Assembly (NCBI GenBank): GCA_947488765.1
Contig: CANLAE010000018.1
Location: 1-37,845 of the forward strand
Origin: Chitinophagaceae bacterium
GTDB lineage: Bacteria; Bacteroidota; Bacteroidia; Chitinophagales; Chitinophagaceae
DNA length: 37,845 nucleotides
Direction: 5' to 3'
The notes under the pieces are model-generated. The model saw only the letters and a program-made list of their open reading frames with translations. It was not told where the DNA came from and made no database searches. Below, one piece after another: positions 24,221 through 32,703 of this stretch; the first letter of the stretch is position 1, and the number at the start of each line of letters is the position of its first letter. The translations under genes and the position numbers were made by a program.

Positions 24221-25465
24221 ATGGCAATAAAATTTCAGAAAGATAGTTTAGCTCCATTGCAAGAGAAAGAATTCAGATTATATATCCTTGCACGTTTTGT
24301 ATATATTATGGGTTTAAGAATGGTGGCTACAGTAGTTGCCTACAAATTATTTCAACTTACACAATCATCATTAGCGATTGGTTTGGTAGGATTATCAGAA
24401 TTTATTCCTGTTTTTTGTCTGGCTTTATATGCTGGTCATGTAATAGACAAAAGCGATAAAAGAAGCTTATTGTTGAAAGGAATTATTTCGTATGCCTTGT
24501 GTGTATTGGCTTTGGTCGTTCTTACAATTCCCTCTGTTGAACAAAAATTAGGTATTCAAAGATCTGAATATTGCTTTTATGGAATTATATTTCTAACCGG
24601 TATTATCAGGGCTTTTGCCGGACCAACATCCAATGCAATTGTATCTCAACTTGTGCCAAGAAATGTATTGCAGTTTGCTTCCAACATCAGTTCATCAACC
24701 TGGTTAATTGCATCAATAACAGGTCATGCAAGTGCTGGTTTTTTTATTGCTTGGTTTGGAGTGAATACAACATTCCTGATTATTCTCTGTTATACCACAA
24801 CTGCAGCAATATTGGTTGCTCAAATTTCAAAAAAGCCGGTTGTAAATATTTCTAAAACAACGGCAGCATTAGAAAGTGTTCGTGAAGGATTACGATTTGT
24901 ATTTACCAATAAAATTATGTTGGGTGCTATAAGCTTGGATTTATTTGCAGTTTTATTTGGCGGAACTGTTGCATTAATTCCGGAGTTTGCAAGTAAAATT
25001 TTAGCAGTTGGACCAATTGGTTTTGGTTGGCTGAATGCCGCTTCTGACTTGGGTTCTATGTCGGTGATAATATTACTAACATTATTCCCGATGCGACAAA
25101 AACAAGGCAAACGAATGATGTTGTCTGTAGCAGGATTTGGAGCATGTATCATCATTTTCGGACTGAGTAATATTTATGCAATTTCCTTTGCAACGTTATG
25201 TATAAGCGGAATGTGCGACGGTATCAGTGTAATGGTCAGAGGAACTATTTTACAATTAACAACACCCGATGAAATGCGAGGTAGAGTATCGAGTGTAAAC
25301 TCCATGTTTATCAATAGCAGCAACGAATTAGGCATGATGGAAAGTGGACTTGCATCAAGAGCATTTGGATTAATTCCTTCTGTAATTATGGGCGGTTGTA
25401 TTACTATTTTTGTCGTATTGGTTACCTGGTTTAAAGCACCAACGCTAAGAAAACTAGAATATTAA
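24221..25465 (+). CDS. MFS transporter
   Basis: 414 residues with about ten to twelve membrane helices. The A-motif-like loop is AGHVIDKSDKRSLLLKG (about 67-83) and a second-half loop is VVNISKTTAALESVREGLRFVFTN, typical of the MFS_3 (enterobactin exporter EntS-like) group. C-terminal TPDEMRGRVSSVNSMFINSSNELG is characteristic of that group. It is probably a drug, siderophore or metabolite exporter; the substrate is unknown. It ends 20 nt before the convergent histidine kinase. Confidence 0.88.
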   Translation: MAIKFQKDSLAPLQEKEFRLYILARFVYIMGLRMVATVVAYKLFQLTQSSLAIGLVGLSEFIPVFCLALYAGHVIDKSDKRSLLLKGIISYALCVLALVVLTIPSVEQKLGIQRSEYCFYGIIFLTGIIRAFAGPTSNAIVSQLVPRNVLQFASNISSSTWLIASITGHASAGFFIAWFGVNTTFLIILCYTTTAAILVAQISKKPVVNISKTTAALESVREGLRFVFTNKIMLGAISLDLFAVLFGGTVALIPEFASKILAVGPIGFGWLNAASDLGSMSVIILLTLFPMRQKQGKRMMLSVAGFGACIIIFGLSNIYAISFATLCISGMCDGISVMVRGTILQLTTPDEMRGRVSSVNSMFINSSNELGMMESGLASRAFGLIPSVIMGGCITIFVVLVTWFKAPTLRKLEY

Positions 25466-25484
25466 TTCCAATTTATCCAACACA

Positions 25485-26819
25485 TTATTTTACCAATCTC
25501 ATCAAAGGAAATTCCATGGTAAATGTGGTTCCTTTTCCTAAAATACTTTCTACTTTTATTTTCCCTTTGTGAGCATCTACAACGGTTTTCACATAACTCA
25601 TACCTAGTCCAAACCCTTTTACATTGTGCATATTTCCGGTATGTGCCCGATAAAACTTTTCAAAAATTCTTTTTACTGTTTCCTTACCCATTCCAATTCC
25701 ATTGTCTTCCACTTTAATAATTATTTTACCGTTATTATTCAGTGTGGTGATTTTTATTTCCAAGTTTTCTTTCGAATATTTAATAGCATTATCTAATAAA
25801 TTCGACAACAAATTGGTAAAGTGAACTTCATCTGCCTGAATAACATTTGTAGTAGCATTAAACAACAATTCAACTTTTGCATTTTTTTCTTGAATCTGCA
25901 GTTCGTACGTATCTAAAATATGGTGAATTGTTTCATGAACCGGTAAAGCAACAAGCGTTAACTGAAGTTCTTGTTTTTCCAACAAAGCCGCTTGCAGTAT
26001 GGTTTCTACATGCTTATTCATTCTGATATTCTCTTCTTTAATGATACCGGTAAAGTATTGAATCTTAGCTGAATCACTTTGTACTTTCTCATTTTTCAAT
26101 GCATCTACAGCCAATGAAATAGTAGCCAGTGGCGTTTTAAACTCATGCGTCATATTATTGATGAAATCACTTTTTATTTCACTCAATTTTTTCTGGTTAA
26201 ACAAAGTTTTCAGCGTAACAAAAAATGCAGACAAAATAATTAATAAAAAAAGTACACCAAGAAGTACAACCCATTTCAAACTATCCCATACTTGTTTCTT
26301 AAAACTAGGAACAACTACAATTAATTGTTCGGCTTGTGCAATACCATCAAGGTCTGTACCGCTTTCGGGAAGTATATATGTATGAACCTGCTTTTTATTT
26401 TCTTCGTCAAAAAATGCTTCAGCAAAATGAGCCGATTGCATTTCTGTTTCTCCTTCGCTATTAAGTACGGCAAACTCAAAATCCATTTTCTTCAAATCCT
26501 GTCTGTCAAAAACTTCTTTTAGTTTTGCATAAATTTCCTGTGGTGTAAATTTCTCATCAATGGTAGGTGACTTTAATAATTTGAATGCTAGCTCTGAACC
26601 CGGGAATCCATTTGATTTTCTTGGCAAACGAATCGTTGCCGAATTGTATGCAGCCTTGCTTAAATCGCTTGCCACAAGCGTTGCGCCATCTTTTACTTTA
26701 TTTAAAATCTGTGATTGTCTTACCTCCAATAAATTTTTAAGCCATGATACTTGTAATTGTATCAGACCAAAAAGTGAAATTGTTATTAGAATAATGATTA
26801 CAGGTAAAGATTTCTTCAT
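25485..26819 (-). CDS. Orphan sensor histidine kinase
   Basis: 444 residues: membrane span 1 (about 5-24), an extracytoplasmic sensor of about 155 residues, span 2 (about 181-203), no HAMP domain, then HisKA with the H box NNMTHEFKTP (phospho-His225), and HATPase_c with N box LLSNLLDNAIKYS (about 337-349), DNGIGMG (372-378) and GFGLGMSYV (402-410). It autophosphorylates and would pass phosphate to a response regulator; none is adjacent, so the partner is unknown. A TATATTTG sequence on the minus strand (26832-26825) lies just upstream of the ATG, too close to be a confident promoter. Confidence 0.93.
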   Translation of the reverse strand: MKKSLPVIIILITISLFGLIQLQVSWLKNLLEVRQSQILNKVKDGATLVASDLSKAAYNSATIRLPRKSNGFPGSELAFKLLKSPTIDEKFTPQEIYAKLKEVFDRQDLKKMDFEFAVLNSEGETEMQSAHFAEAFFDEENKKQVHTYILPESGTDLDGIAQAEQLIVVVPSFKKQVWDSLKWVVLLGVLFLLIILSAFFVTLKTLFNQKKLSEIKSDFINNMTHEFKTPLATISLAVDALKNEKVQSDSAKIQYFTGIIKEENIRMNKHVETILQAALLEKQELQLTLVALPVHETIHHILDTYELQIQEKNAKVELLFNATTNVIQADEVHFTNLLSNLLDNAIKYSKENLEIKITTLNNNGKIIIKVEDNGIGMGKETVKRIFEKFYRAHTGNMHNVKGFGLGMSYVKTVVDAHKGKIKVESILGKGTTFTMEFPLMRLVK

Positions 26820-26941
26820 TGCAACAAATATAAGCAGATGCTCATTTTTAGAATCCCGTGTTAAAATTATTTATCATGATTTTAACTGAAAAAAAATATA
26901 CCCACTTTTTAAAGTTAATTTGAATTCCTTAATTTACAATC

Positions 26942-27493
26942 ATGTTACCTATTTTACCCGGAACTTTATTAATCTCTGATCCATTTTTAAAAGACCCCAA
27001 TTTTTTAAGAAGTGTCATTTTTTTATGTGAGCATCAGGATGAAGGAACAGTAGGTTTTATCATCAACAAACTGCATGATGAACCTTTGGAAAATTTTATT
27101 ACAGCAAAGGGCAGTAGGCATTTTCCGCTTTATTACGGAGGACCCGTTGCTAGCAATACGCTTCATTTTATACACCAATGTCCCGATTTAATTTCGGAAG
27201 GGTTGGAAATAAAGGACGGCATTTTTTGGGGTGGTGATTTTGAAACTGTTTTAACTTTGCTAAACGCCAATGCCCTAAAACCCAATGAAATCAAGTTTTT
27301 CATTGGATACAGTGGCTGGAGCGAAGGGCAACTTGAAGCAGAAATTGAAACCAAAAGTTGGATTACAAGACAATCTACCAATGAATTAATATTTGATACC
27401 AAAGCCGAACAAATCTGGAAAAACGCATTAAAAGAAATGGATGGCGAGTACAAACAAATGATTCATTACCCGCTCGATCCTCAATTAAACTAA
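26942..27493 (+). CDS. YqgE/AlgH family protein (DUF179)
   Basis: 183 residues, the usual length of the YqgE/AlgH family, a conserved single-domain protein without a proven biochemical role. Recognised by the start LPGTLLISDPFLKDPNFLRSVIFLCEH and by GTVGFIINKL, LYYGGPV and FIGYSGWSEGQLEAEIE, all family signatures. It is cytoplasmic with no signal peptide. It converges with mrp, with a gap of 6 nt between stops. Confidence 0.93.
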   Translation: MLPILPGTLLISDPFLKDPNFLRSVIFLCEHQDEGTVGFIINKLHDEPLENFITAKGSRHFPLYYGGPVASNTLHFIHQCPDLISEGLEIKDGIFWGGDFETVLTLLNANALKPNEIKFFIGYSGWSEGQLEAEIETKSWITRQSTNELIFDTKAEQIWKNALKEMDGEYKQMIHYPLDPQLN

Positions 27494-27499
27494 AAAGCC

Positions 27500-28594
27500 T
27501 TAACTCGTAATTTCTATAATCTCCGTTTTTGCCATGTTTGCATTGCGCATTGCAATATTGCGAACTGCCAATGAAGTAACATTTCTGAATGCCGCTTTGC
27601 TCAATTCATCGTTACTTACCATTGCAGGAATTCCTTCATCACCACCTTCTCTAATGCTTTGTACCAAAGGCACCTGGCCCAAGAAACTCAACTCATATTC
27701 ATCAGCAAGTTTTTTGCCGCCTTCTTTTCCAAACAAATAATATTTGTTATCTGGCAATTCTGCCGGAGTGAAATAAGCCATATTTTCTACCAAGCCAATG
27801 ATTGGCACATTAATTTGTGCCTGACCAAACATAGCAATTCCTTTTTTTGCGTCGGCTAATGCAACGTTTTGCGGGGTTGTTACTATAATGGCACCTGTTA
27901 CGGGTACAGTTTGCATTAAGGTTAAATGTATATCTCCCGTGCCAGGTGGCATATCTATAATTAAGTAATCCAATTCTCCCCAATCTACTTCTGTTACAAA
28001 TTGTTTGATAGCACTGCTTGCCATTGGACCACGCCAAACCACAGCATTTTTTTCATCTACCAACAAACCAATACTCATCAATTTAATACCAAATTTTTCC
28101 AATGGAATAATGATACCTTTTCCATTTACATCTTTCATCATCGGGCGTTCGCCACGAACCCCAAACATAATAGGAACGCTAGGTCCATAAATATCTGCAT
28201 CCAACAAACCTACAGAAGCACCGCCTTCGGCTAATGCCAAAGCAAGGTTGGCACTGATGGTACTTTTACCAACACCGCCTTTACCACTTACAACAGCAAT
28301 TACATTTTTTACACCACCCAAAATTTGTTGTGCATCTTTTCTGTTTGAAGTTGTATTGGAAGTAAAATTCACTTTAACAATCGCTTCTTTATTCACCAAA
28401 ATCTTAATGGCATTTTCGCTAGCAGTTCGCATCAAATCCTTCATAGGACATGCAGGTGTAGTAAGAATAATGGTAAATGCAACTTCATTACCATCAATTG
28501 TAATATCCTTAATCATGTTTAGTGTAACCAAATCTTTTCCGAGGTCGGGCTCTTGCACATTGCTTAATGCTTTTAAAATATCTGCTGTGGTCAT
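27500..28594 (-). CDS. mrp: Mrp/NBP35 family ATP-binding Fe-S carrier protein
   Basis: 364 residues from the ATG at 28594 (a TTG at 28603 is possible). An N-terminal MIP18/DUF59 domain (about 1-85, with TTPACPMKDLM) is followed by a P-loop ATPase domain with the deviant Walker A SGKGGVGKS (about 103-111), LLDADIYGPSVP and DYLIIDMPPGTGD. The family carries and delivers Fe-S clusters as a dimer bridged by a CxxC pair. Here the segment that usually holds it reads ENMAYFTPAELPDNKYY, with no CxxC, so this form may handle clusters differently. It is monocistronic. Confidence 0.93.
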   Translation of the reverse strand: MTTADILKALSNVQEPDLGKDLVTLNMIKDITIDGNEVAFTIILTTPACPMKDLMRTASENAIKILVNKEAIVKVNFTSNTTSNRKDAQQILGGVKNVIAVVSGKGGVGKSTISANLALALAEGGASVGLLDADIYGPSVPIMFGVRGERPMMKDVNGKGIIIPLEKFGIKLMSIGLLVDEKNAVVWRGPMASSAIKQFVTEVDWGELDYLIIDMPPGTGDIHLTLMQTVPVTGAIIVTTPQNVALADAKKGIAMFGQAQINVPIIGLVENMAYFTPAELPDNKYYLFGKEGGKKLADEYELSFLGQVPLVQSIREGGDEGIPAMVSNDELSKAAFRNVTSLAVRNIAMRNANMAKTEIIEITS

Positions 28595-28867
28595 TTCAAT
28601 CAAAGTTTTTGTTAAAAAGTAAATCAGGTGGCGAAGTTAAACCTTCAATGGTTTACTTTGTTTGAAAGATGAAAGGAATCGAATAGATCAATAGTTTTTT
28701 TTGTTTTTATTTGAATGAAAAAAGTAAAACCTAAATAAATACAGAGAAACAATATTTATTTTGCAGAGATTGATATTTTTGAATGATGCATGAAGATATG
28801 AACGTTGAAGTGTGCGACGCAACAACTGCTCAATAACAATCCGATTGCCGATAACAAAAAAGAATAG

Positions 28868-29515
28868 ATGAAAAAATATTTACGCATTTTTTTAGCTACG
28901 TGGAGCCTGCTGTATGGCAGTTCTTTACTTGCGCAGGTACAACCTTCCAATAAAGATTCTATTGTACAATTATTTGGTGTGGTAATGACAGCAGATAGCC
29001 TGAGAGCTGTTCCAAGTGCAAGCGTAATTGTAGTAGATAAAGGCAGGGGCACGATTACCAATAATGATGGGGTGTTTAGTATTGTGGTATACAAAGGCGA
29101 TAAAATTACTTTTTCGAGTGTGGGTTTCAAAGACAAAACAATTGATATCCCAATGAACTTAAAAGAAAACCAATACAGCGTCATTCAGCTTTTGATTAAT
29201 GATACTGCTTTTTTACCGGCAACTATTTTAAGACCAAGACCAACAAGGGAACAGTTTGAAAGAGATTTTGTAAACGCCAATGTGCCCGATGATATGTATG
29301 AAGTTGCCCGACAAAATACCGATGAAGCTAAACGCAGAATTTTAATTTCTTCTTTGCCGGCAGATGGTCGTGAAGCAGTTAATTATCAATTGAAACAACA
29401 AAGCAATAAATATTACTACGCTGGACAAATTCCTCCAATGAATATTTTAAACCCGCTTGCATGGGCTGATTTTATTAAAAGCTGGAAGCGTGGTGATTAC
29501 AAAAAGAAAAAATAG
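28868..29515 (+). CDS. CarboxypepD_reg-like domain protein, exported
   Basis: 215 residues: signal peptide (IFLATWSLLYGSSLLAQ), then a carboxypeptidase-regulatory-like beta domain (about 34-112; FGVVMTADSLRAVPSASVIVV, GTITNNDGVFSIVVYKGDKITFSSVGFKDKTI). This is the same fold seen at the N-terminus of SusC-type receptors, but here no barrel follows. A helical tail of about 95 residues ends in Lys-rich YKKKK. It is probably periplasmic or envelope-associated; function unknown. The fatty-acid-type dehydrogenase downstream looks unrelated. The A-rich leader lacks a Shine-Dalgarno site. Confidence 0.75.
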   Translation: MKKYLRIFLATWSLLYGSSLLAQVQPSNKDSIVQLFGVVMTADSLRAVPSASVIVVDKGRGTITNNDGVFSIVVYKGDKITFSSVGFKDKTIDIPMNLKENQYSVIQLLINDTAFLPATILRPRPTREQFERDFVNANVPDDMYEVARQNTDEAKRRILISSLPADGREAVNYQLKQQSNKYYYAGQIPPMNILNPLAWADFIKSWKRGDYKKKK

Positions 29516-29583
29516 CTAACAAATACTTTGCTACTTTTTTACCCAGTAGTTTTTTATTCAAACTAACAAGTGTTATTAAAAGT

Positions 29584-29591
29584 TATATTTG
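29584..29591 (+). promoter_or_regulatory. Candidate -7 element (TATATTTG) before the dehydrogenase gene
   Basis: An exact match to the Bacteroidota -7 consensus TAnnTTTG, ending 31 nt before the ATG at 29623. No TTG at a proper -33 distance can be seen, so this is tentative. Confidence 0.35.
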
Positions 29592-29622
29592 ATTTTTGTT
29601 TTTACAAACCAAACTAAAACCT

Positions 29623-30510
29623 ATGAAAAATATTTCGGTAATTGGTGCAGGCACAATGGGCAATGGCATTGCACACGTATTTGTACAACATGGCTTTGCA
29701 GTAACTATAATTGATGTACAAGCCGCTCAACTTGAAAAAGCAATTGCAACAATCAGCAAAAATTTTGACAAACAAATCAGCAAAGGAACTGTAACCGAAG
29801 AACAGAAAGCAACTGCATTAAACAATTTAACTACAGCAACCGATTTACAGGCAGGTGTAAAAAATGCCGATTTGGTAGTAGAAGCGGCTACAGAAAACAT
29901 TGAACTGAAACTGAATATTTTCAAACAGATTGATGCACATGCACCGGCTGATTGTATTTTGGCAACCAACACTTCATCTATCTCCATTACAAAAATTGCA
30001 TCGGCAACCAAACGGCCACAATCGGTAATTGGTATGCATTTCATGAATCCTGTTCCGGTGATGAAGCTGGTAGAAATCATCAACGGATATGCCACTACAA
30101 ACACAGTTACAGAAACTATTGTAGCCTTAAGCAAACAACTGGGAAAAGTACCTTGTGTGGTAAATGATTTTCCCGGATTTATTGCCAATAGAATTTTGAT
30201 GCCCATGATTAACGAAGCAATTTTAAGTTTACAGGAGGGTGTTGCAGGTGTGCAGGAAATTGATACTGTGATGAAACTTGGAATGGCGCATCCGATGGGA
30301 CCCTTACAGCTAGCGGATTTCATAGGTTTGGATGTTTGTCTGAATATTTTAAATGTATTAAAAGACGGATACGGCAACCCGAAATATGCACCAAGCACTT
30401 TATTGGTCAATATGGTGACTGCAGGAAAATTGGGCGTAAAAAGCGGAGAAGGTTTTTACGCCTACACACCAGGCAGCAAAGAACTTGTGGTGAGTAACAA
30501 TTTTAAATAA
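29623..30510 (+). CDS. 3-hydroxybutyryl-CoA (3-hydroxyacyl-CoA) dehydrogenase
   Basis: 295 residues from the ATG at 29623, preferred over an upstream TTG at 29596 because the Rossmann fold begins directly (KNISVIGAGTMGNGIAHVF, GxGxxG near residues 8-13). It oxidises or reduces the 3-hydroxyl of acyl-CoA with NAD(P). ATNTSSISITKIA, MHFMNPVPVMKLVEII (catalytic His) and the C-terminal helical domain with VVNDFPGFIANRILMPMINEA and HPMGPLQLADFIGLDVCL are diagnostic. Length fits the single-domain form (about 280-295). Soluble, cytoplasmic. The YdcF-like gene starts 20 nt after. Confidence 0.95.
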   Translation: MKNISVIGAGTMGNGIAHVFVQHGFAVTIIDVQAAQLEKAIATISKNFDKQISKGTVTEEQKATALNNLTTATDLQAGVKNADLVVEAATENIELKLNIFKQIDAHAPADCILATNTSSISITKIASATKRPQSVIGMHFMNPVPVMKLVEIINGYATTNTVTETIVALSKQLGKVPCVVNDFPGFIANRILMPMINEAILSLQEGVAGVQEIDTVMKLGMAHPMGPLQLADFIGLDVCLNILNVLKDGYGNPKYAPSTLLVNMVTAGKLGVKSGEGFYAYTPGSKELVVSNNFK

Positions 30511-30530
30511 TAAAACAATTATCGGCAACA

Positions 30531-31286
30531 ATGTTCTTCATTTTATCCAAAATATTTTTATTTCTTCTGAATCCGTTTAACTGGATTTTGGTGTGCATAG
30601 TTGCTGCTTTTTTTATAAAAAAACAACTGATAAAAAAAAGGTTACTCATTGCAGCGGTGGTATTGTTTGTTATTTTCAGCAACAACGCATTGTATATGAT
30701 TGCAATGCGCAAATGGCAACCCAAAGCTGTTCAGCCATCTTATAACAGAACTTACAGCACAGCAATATTATTGTGCGGCATGACCAAAAACGATTCGAAT
30801 AGAATATCTTATTTTAGTAACACCTCCGACAGATTTTTGCAAACGGCGAGGTTATACACAACAGGCGTAGTAAAACATATTTTTATTAGTGGCGGAGATG
30901 GGAGCCTTGCACAAGATCATCCGAAAGAAGCTGTTTTTTTAAGAGAAGAATTTATTGCCTTAGGCATTCCGGATAGTGCAATTGTCATAGAAAGCAATTC
31001 GAAGAACACATATGAAAGTGCTGTTGAAGCAAAAAAAATAATTGACAGTATTCATTTTGAACCGCCGTTTATTTTGGTAACATCTGCAGTACATATGCCA
31101 CGTTCGGTACTCACCTTTAAAAAAGCCGGACTCGATGTAATACCCCACCCTGCTGCATTTGACGTGGTAAATAAAAACTGGGAACCGGAAGATTTTGTAC
31201 CAAATATTGCAGTATTAACAGACTGGAAATATTTGCTGAAAGAAATTTTTGGGACAATTACGTATAAAATAACGGGTAAGGCTTAA
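30531..31286 (+). CDS. YdcF/ElyC-like membrane protein (DUF218)
   Basis: 251 residues. Two N-terminal membrane segments (about 3-27 and 36-56) are followed by a DUF218 domain: TAILLCGMTKNDSNRISYFSNTSDRFLQTARLY, VKHIFISGGDGSLAQDHPKEAVFL, IESNSKNTYESAVEAKKI and LVTSAVHMPRSVLTFKKAGLDVIPHPAAF. The family (SanA/ElyC/YdcF) acts in envelope maintenance and polysaccharide carrier-lipid use; its chemistry is unclear. It is 20 nt after the dehydrogenase gene, so probably co-transcribed. Confidence 0.9.
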   Translation: MFFILSKIFLFLLNPFNWILVCIVAAFFIKKQLIKKRLLIAAVVLFVIFSNNALYMIAMRKWQPKAVQPSYNRTYSTAILLCGMTKNDSNRISYFSNTSDRFLQTARLYTTGVVKHIFISGGDGSLAQDHPKEAVFLREEFIALGIPDSAIVIESNSKNTYESAVEAKKIIDSIHFEPPFILVTSAVHMPRSVLTFKKAGLDVIPHPAAFDVVNKNWEPEDFVPNIAVLTDWKYLLKEIFGTITYKITGKA

Positions 31287-31432
31287 CAACTTCTTTGTAA
31301 ACTTCATAGCATTTTACTCTAATAGCAATTGTTAATGATTGGGCTAACAATAATTTAATTGCAATATTCTTTTGCACTTCAGAAGCTCCACAAAATAATA
31401 AAATAAATAATTTAAAAAAAGTTACATATTAT

Positions 31433-31463
31433 TTTGGTATAATGAATTGTTTGTATACATTTG
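31433..31463 (+). promoter_or_regulatory. Bacteroidota promoter (TTTG-N19-TAnnTTTG)
   Basis: TTTG at 31433-31436, a 19-nt spacer, then TACATTTG at 31456-31463. Both boxes and the spacer match the sigma-ABfr type consensus of this phylum. It would start a transcript near 31470, 34 nt before the short frame at 31504. Confidence 0.55.
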
Positions 31464-31503
31464 TGCTATAAATTGATTTTTTAATATATTTAATTGAGAT
31501 TGT

Positions 31504-31629
31504 ATGTACTATAAAAAGAATAGAAAATACAATTTTAATAAAAAAGTAAAATTTGATTTTTCTAAAATTAATTTGCAAGAAAAGTCAAAAAATTGGATCT
31601 ACTTAGTTTTAAAACAGCATAAAAGCTAA
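31504..31629 (+). CDS. Possible 41-residue basic peptide
   Basis: An ATG frame of 41 codons, rich in Lys, Asn and Phe, ending HKS-stop. It follows a good promoter by about 40 nt but has no recognised family and no Shine-Dalgarno site. It may be a real small protein, a leader, or chance; the region between the YdcF-like gene and the cassette-like unit is otherwise empty. Confidence 0.3.
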   Translation: MYYKKNRKYNFNKKVKFDFSKINLQEKSKNWIYLVLKQHKS

Positions 31630-31816
31630 AAATAAATAATTAAAAATCAAATATTTATACTTATTGATAAAATATACTTTTTTATAAATAAGTATATCTC
31701 AGAGTTAGCTGCAACCATACTTGGAAAAAGCATTTAATTTAAAAATAGGTGGACTTAAATTGGACACATTTATTTCTTGATACATATTTTATAATTTAAA
31801 AACTAAACATTACAGT

Positions 31817-32140
31817 ATGACACAACAAAAATTAGAAAGACTTTTTGCCAGAATTTTAATTCAACACGTTAATGGTGCAACAATTTGCTATTTGTATAAT
31901 CGTGAGGCTTTAGATGCAGTTTTAAATATTGAGCGACACGAATATGATAAGTCACAATTTATAGAGATTGGTAACGAACTTACAATTGAAGATAAAAAAT
32001 ATAGGGTTGCTGGCATCAACTTTAAGATGGAAGACCATTTGAATGAAATGGGACACGGTTTTGGGATTAACGTTTATTCCCCAACAGACCCCACAGATTT
32101 TAACTGTCAGATTGGAGTTTTTGTTGAAAATTTGGACTAA
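31817..32140 (+). CDS. Hypothetical protein in cassette-like unit 2
   Basis: 107 residues, soluble, no signal peptide, no family I recognise. An N-terminal helix (MTQQKLERLFARILIQHV) leads to a beta-rich body with FIEIGNELTIEDKKYRVAGINFKMEDHL and an acidic end. The leader has a normal AT-rich make-up. Its last 40 nt overlap the 3' end of the decayed minus-strand reading frame that follows. It is the only apparently intact gene of the cassette-like unit. Confidence 0.6.
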   Translation: MTQQKLERLFARILIQHVNGATICYLYNREALDAVLNIERHEYDKSQFIEIGNELTIEDKKYRVAGINFKMEDHLNEMGHGFGINVYSPTDPTDFNCQIGVFVENLD

Positions 32141-32400
32141 CCAATATTTCAGCAAGTTCCCCATCATAATTTGTTGCAGACCAATATAATTTAACAATTT
32201 CCCACAAATAGGTAATAAGCCTTTCGGGACTAATTTTTCTTTATGGGACTTCTTTAAAGAAGACAAAGTCGTGTAACTTTTCTAAAGTGTATTTTGGATG
32301 CAACTCTTTTGCTACATCTAAAATTTTAAGACTTACTTCAACATCCTTTTGGTTGACAGTTAGCGACAATAGACCGCATTTTTTTTAGTTTTTCTAACAT
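32100..32400 (-). pseudogene. Decayed minus-strand gene (frameshift and in-frame stop)
   Basis: From an ATG at 32400 the minus strand reads MLEKLKKMRSIVANCQPK, then a one-base shift in CCAAAAGG leads to KDVEVSLKILDVAKELHPKY and TLEKLHDFVFFKEVP. A TAA follows, and the same frame goes on RKISPERLITYLWEIVKLYW, SATNYDGELAEILVSPNF, and stops at 32100-32102. The continuous helical pattern on both sides of the two lesions shows a once-intact protein of about 95 residues. Family not recognised. It is antisense to, and slightly overlaps, the end of the 31817-32140 gene. Confidence 0.55.
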
Positions 32401-32425
32401 TTCGTTTGAGGTAAAAAAGGTATGC

Positions 32426-32528
32426 AGCTAACATGAGTTTTTGTGCAAGTGGGGCTAACACAATTATCATCAGCATTTGTTATTCTATTTAGCTTTTATC
32501 GTGGGCTTGACGAATAAAGCCAAAAAGA
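32426..32528 (+). repeat. attC-like tail, copy 2 of a repeat family
   Basis: Aligns with 3586-3677; the shared blocks are named there. A possible helix is formed by GTGCAAG (32443-32449) with CTTGAC (near 32516-32521), leaving one unpaired G. An extrahelical G of that type is known in attC L'' arms, but the spacing from the outer arms is not standard. Confidence 0.55.
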
Positions 32529-32703
32529 GAATTTATTTGTTTCTTATAAACAAAGCCCTGTTCATTGTAAGCAACCCTATGGACGCTTAGTAATAGTCTA
32601 AGCTATTAAACAACGAAAGATGAATAATAAAAGACACCAATATGCTGCCGACATAAGACCTCCGTATATATCTTTACTTTAAATCATTTAAACAATTAAT
32701 AAC

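Larger units (their letters stand above)
31704..32528 (+). mobile_element. Cassette-like unit 2 with complementary ends and attC-like tail
   Basis: GTTAGCTGCA at 31704-31713 is complemented exactly by TGCAGCTAAC at 32423-32432. A tail of about 95 bp then ends near GACG at 32522 and is homologous to the one of unit 1. Between them lie a small gene (31817-32140) and a decayed minus-strand gene. Both units are preceded by ...AGA and GTT. Unit 2 lacks a GTT after its tail (GAATAAA), so the right border is less clear. Confidence 0.5.

Noticed and set aside
28005-28622. Plus-strand frames opposite mrp
   Set aside because: They are antisense shadows of a well-conserved gene with intact Walker motifs.
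29727-30410. Long 227-codon frame antisense to the dehydrogenase gene
   Set aside because: It lies wholly opposite a gene with all dehydrogenase motifs, and its translation is a Ser/Cys/Ile-rich mirror of it.
31952-32266. 104-codon minus-strand frame
   Set aside because: The adjacent minus frame gives a more natural protein (SPERLITYLWEIVKLYW) that continues on both sides of this region, so this frame is a shadow of the decayed gene.
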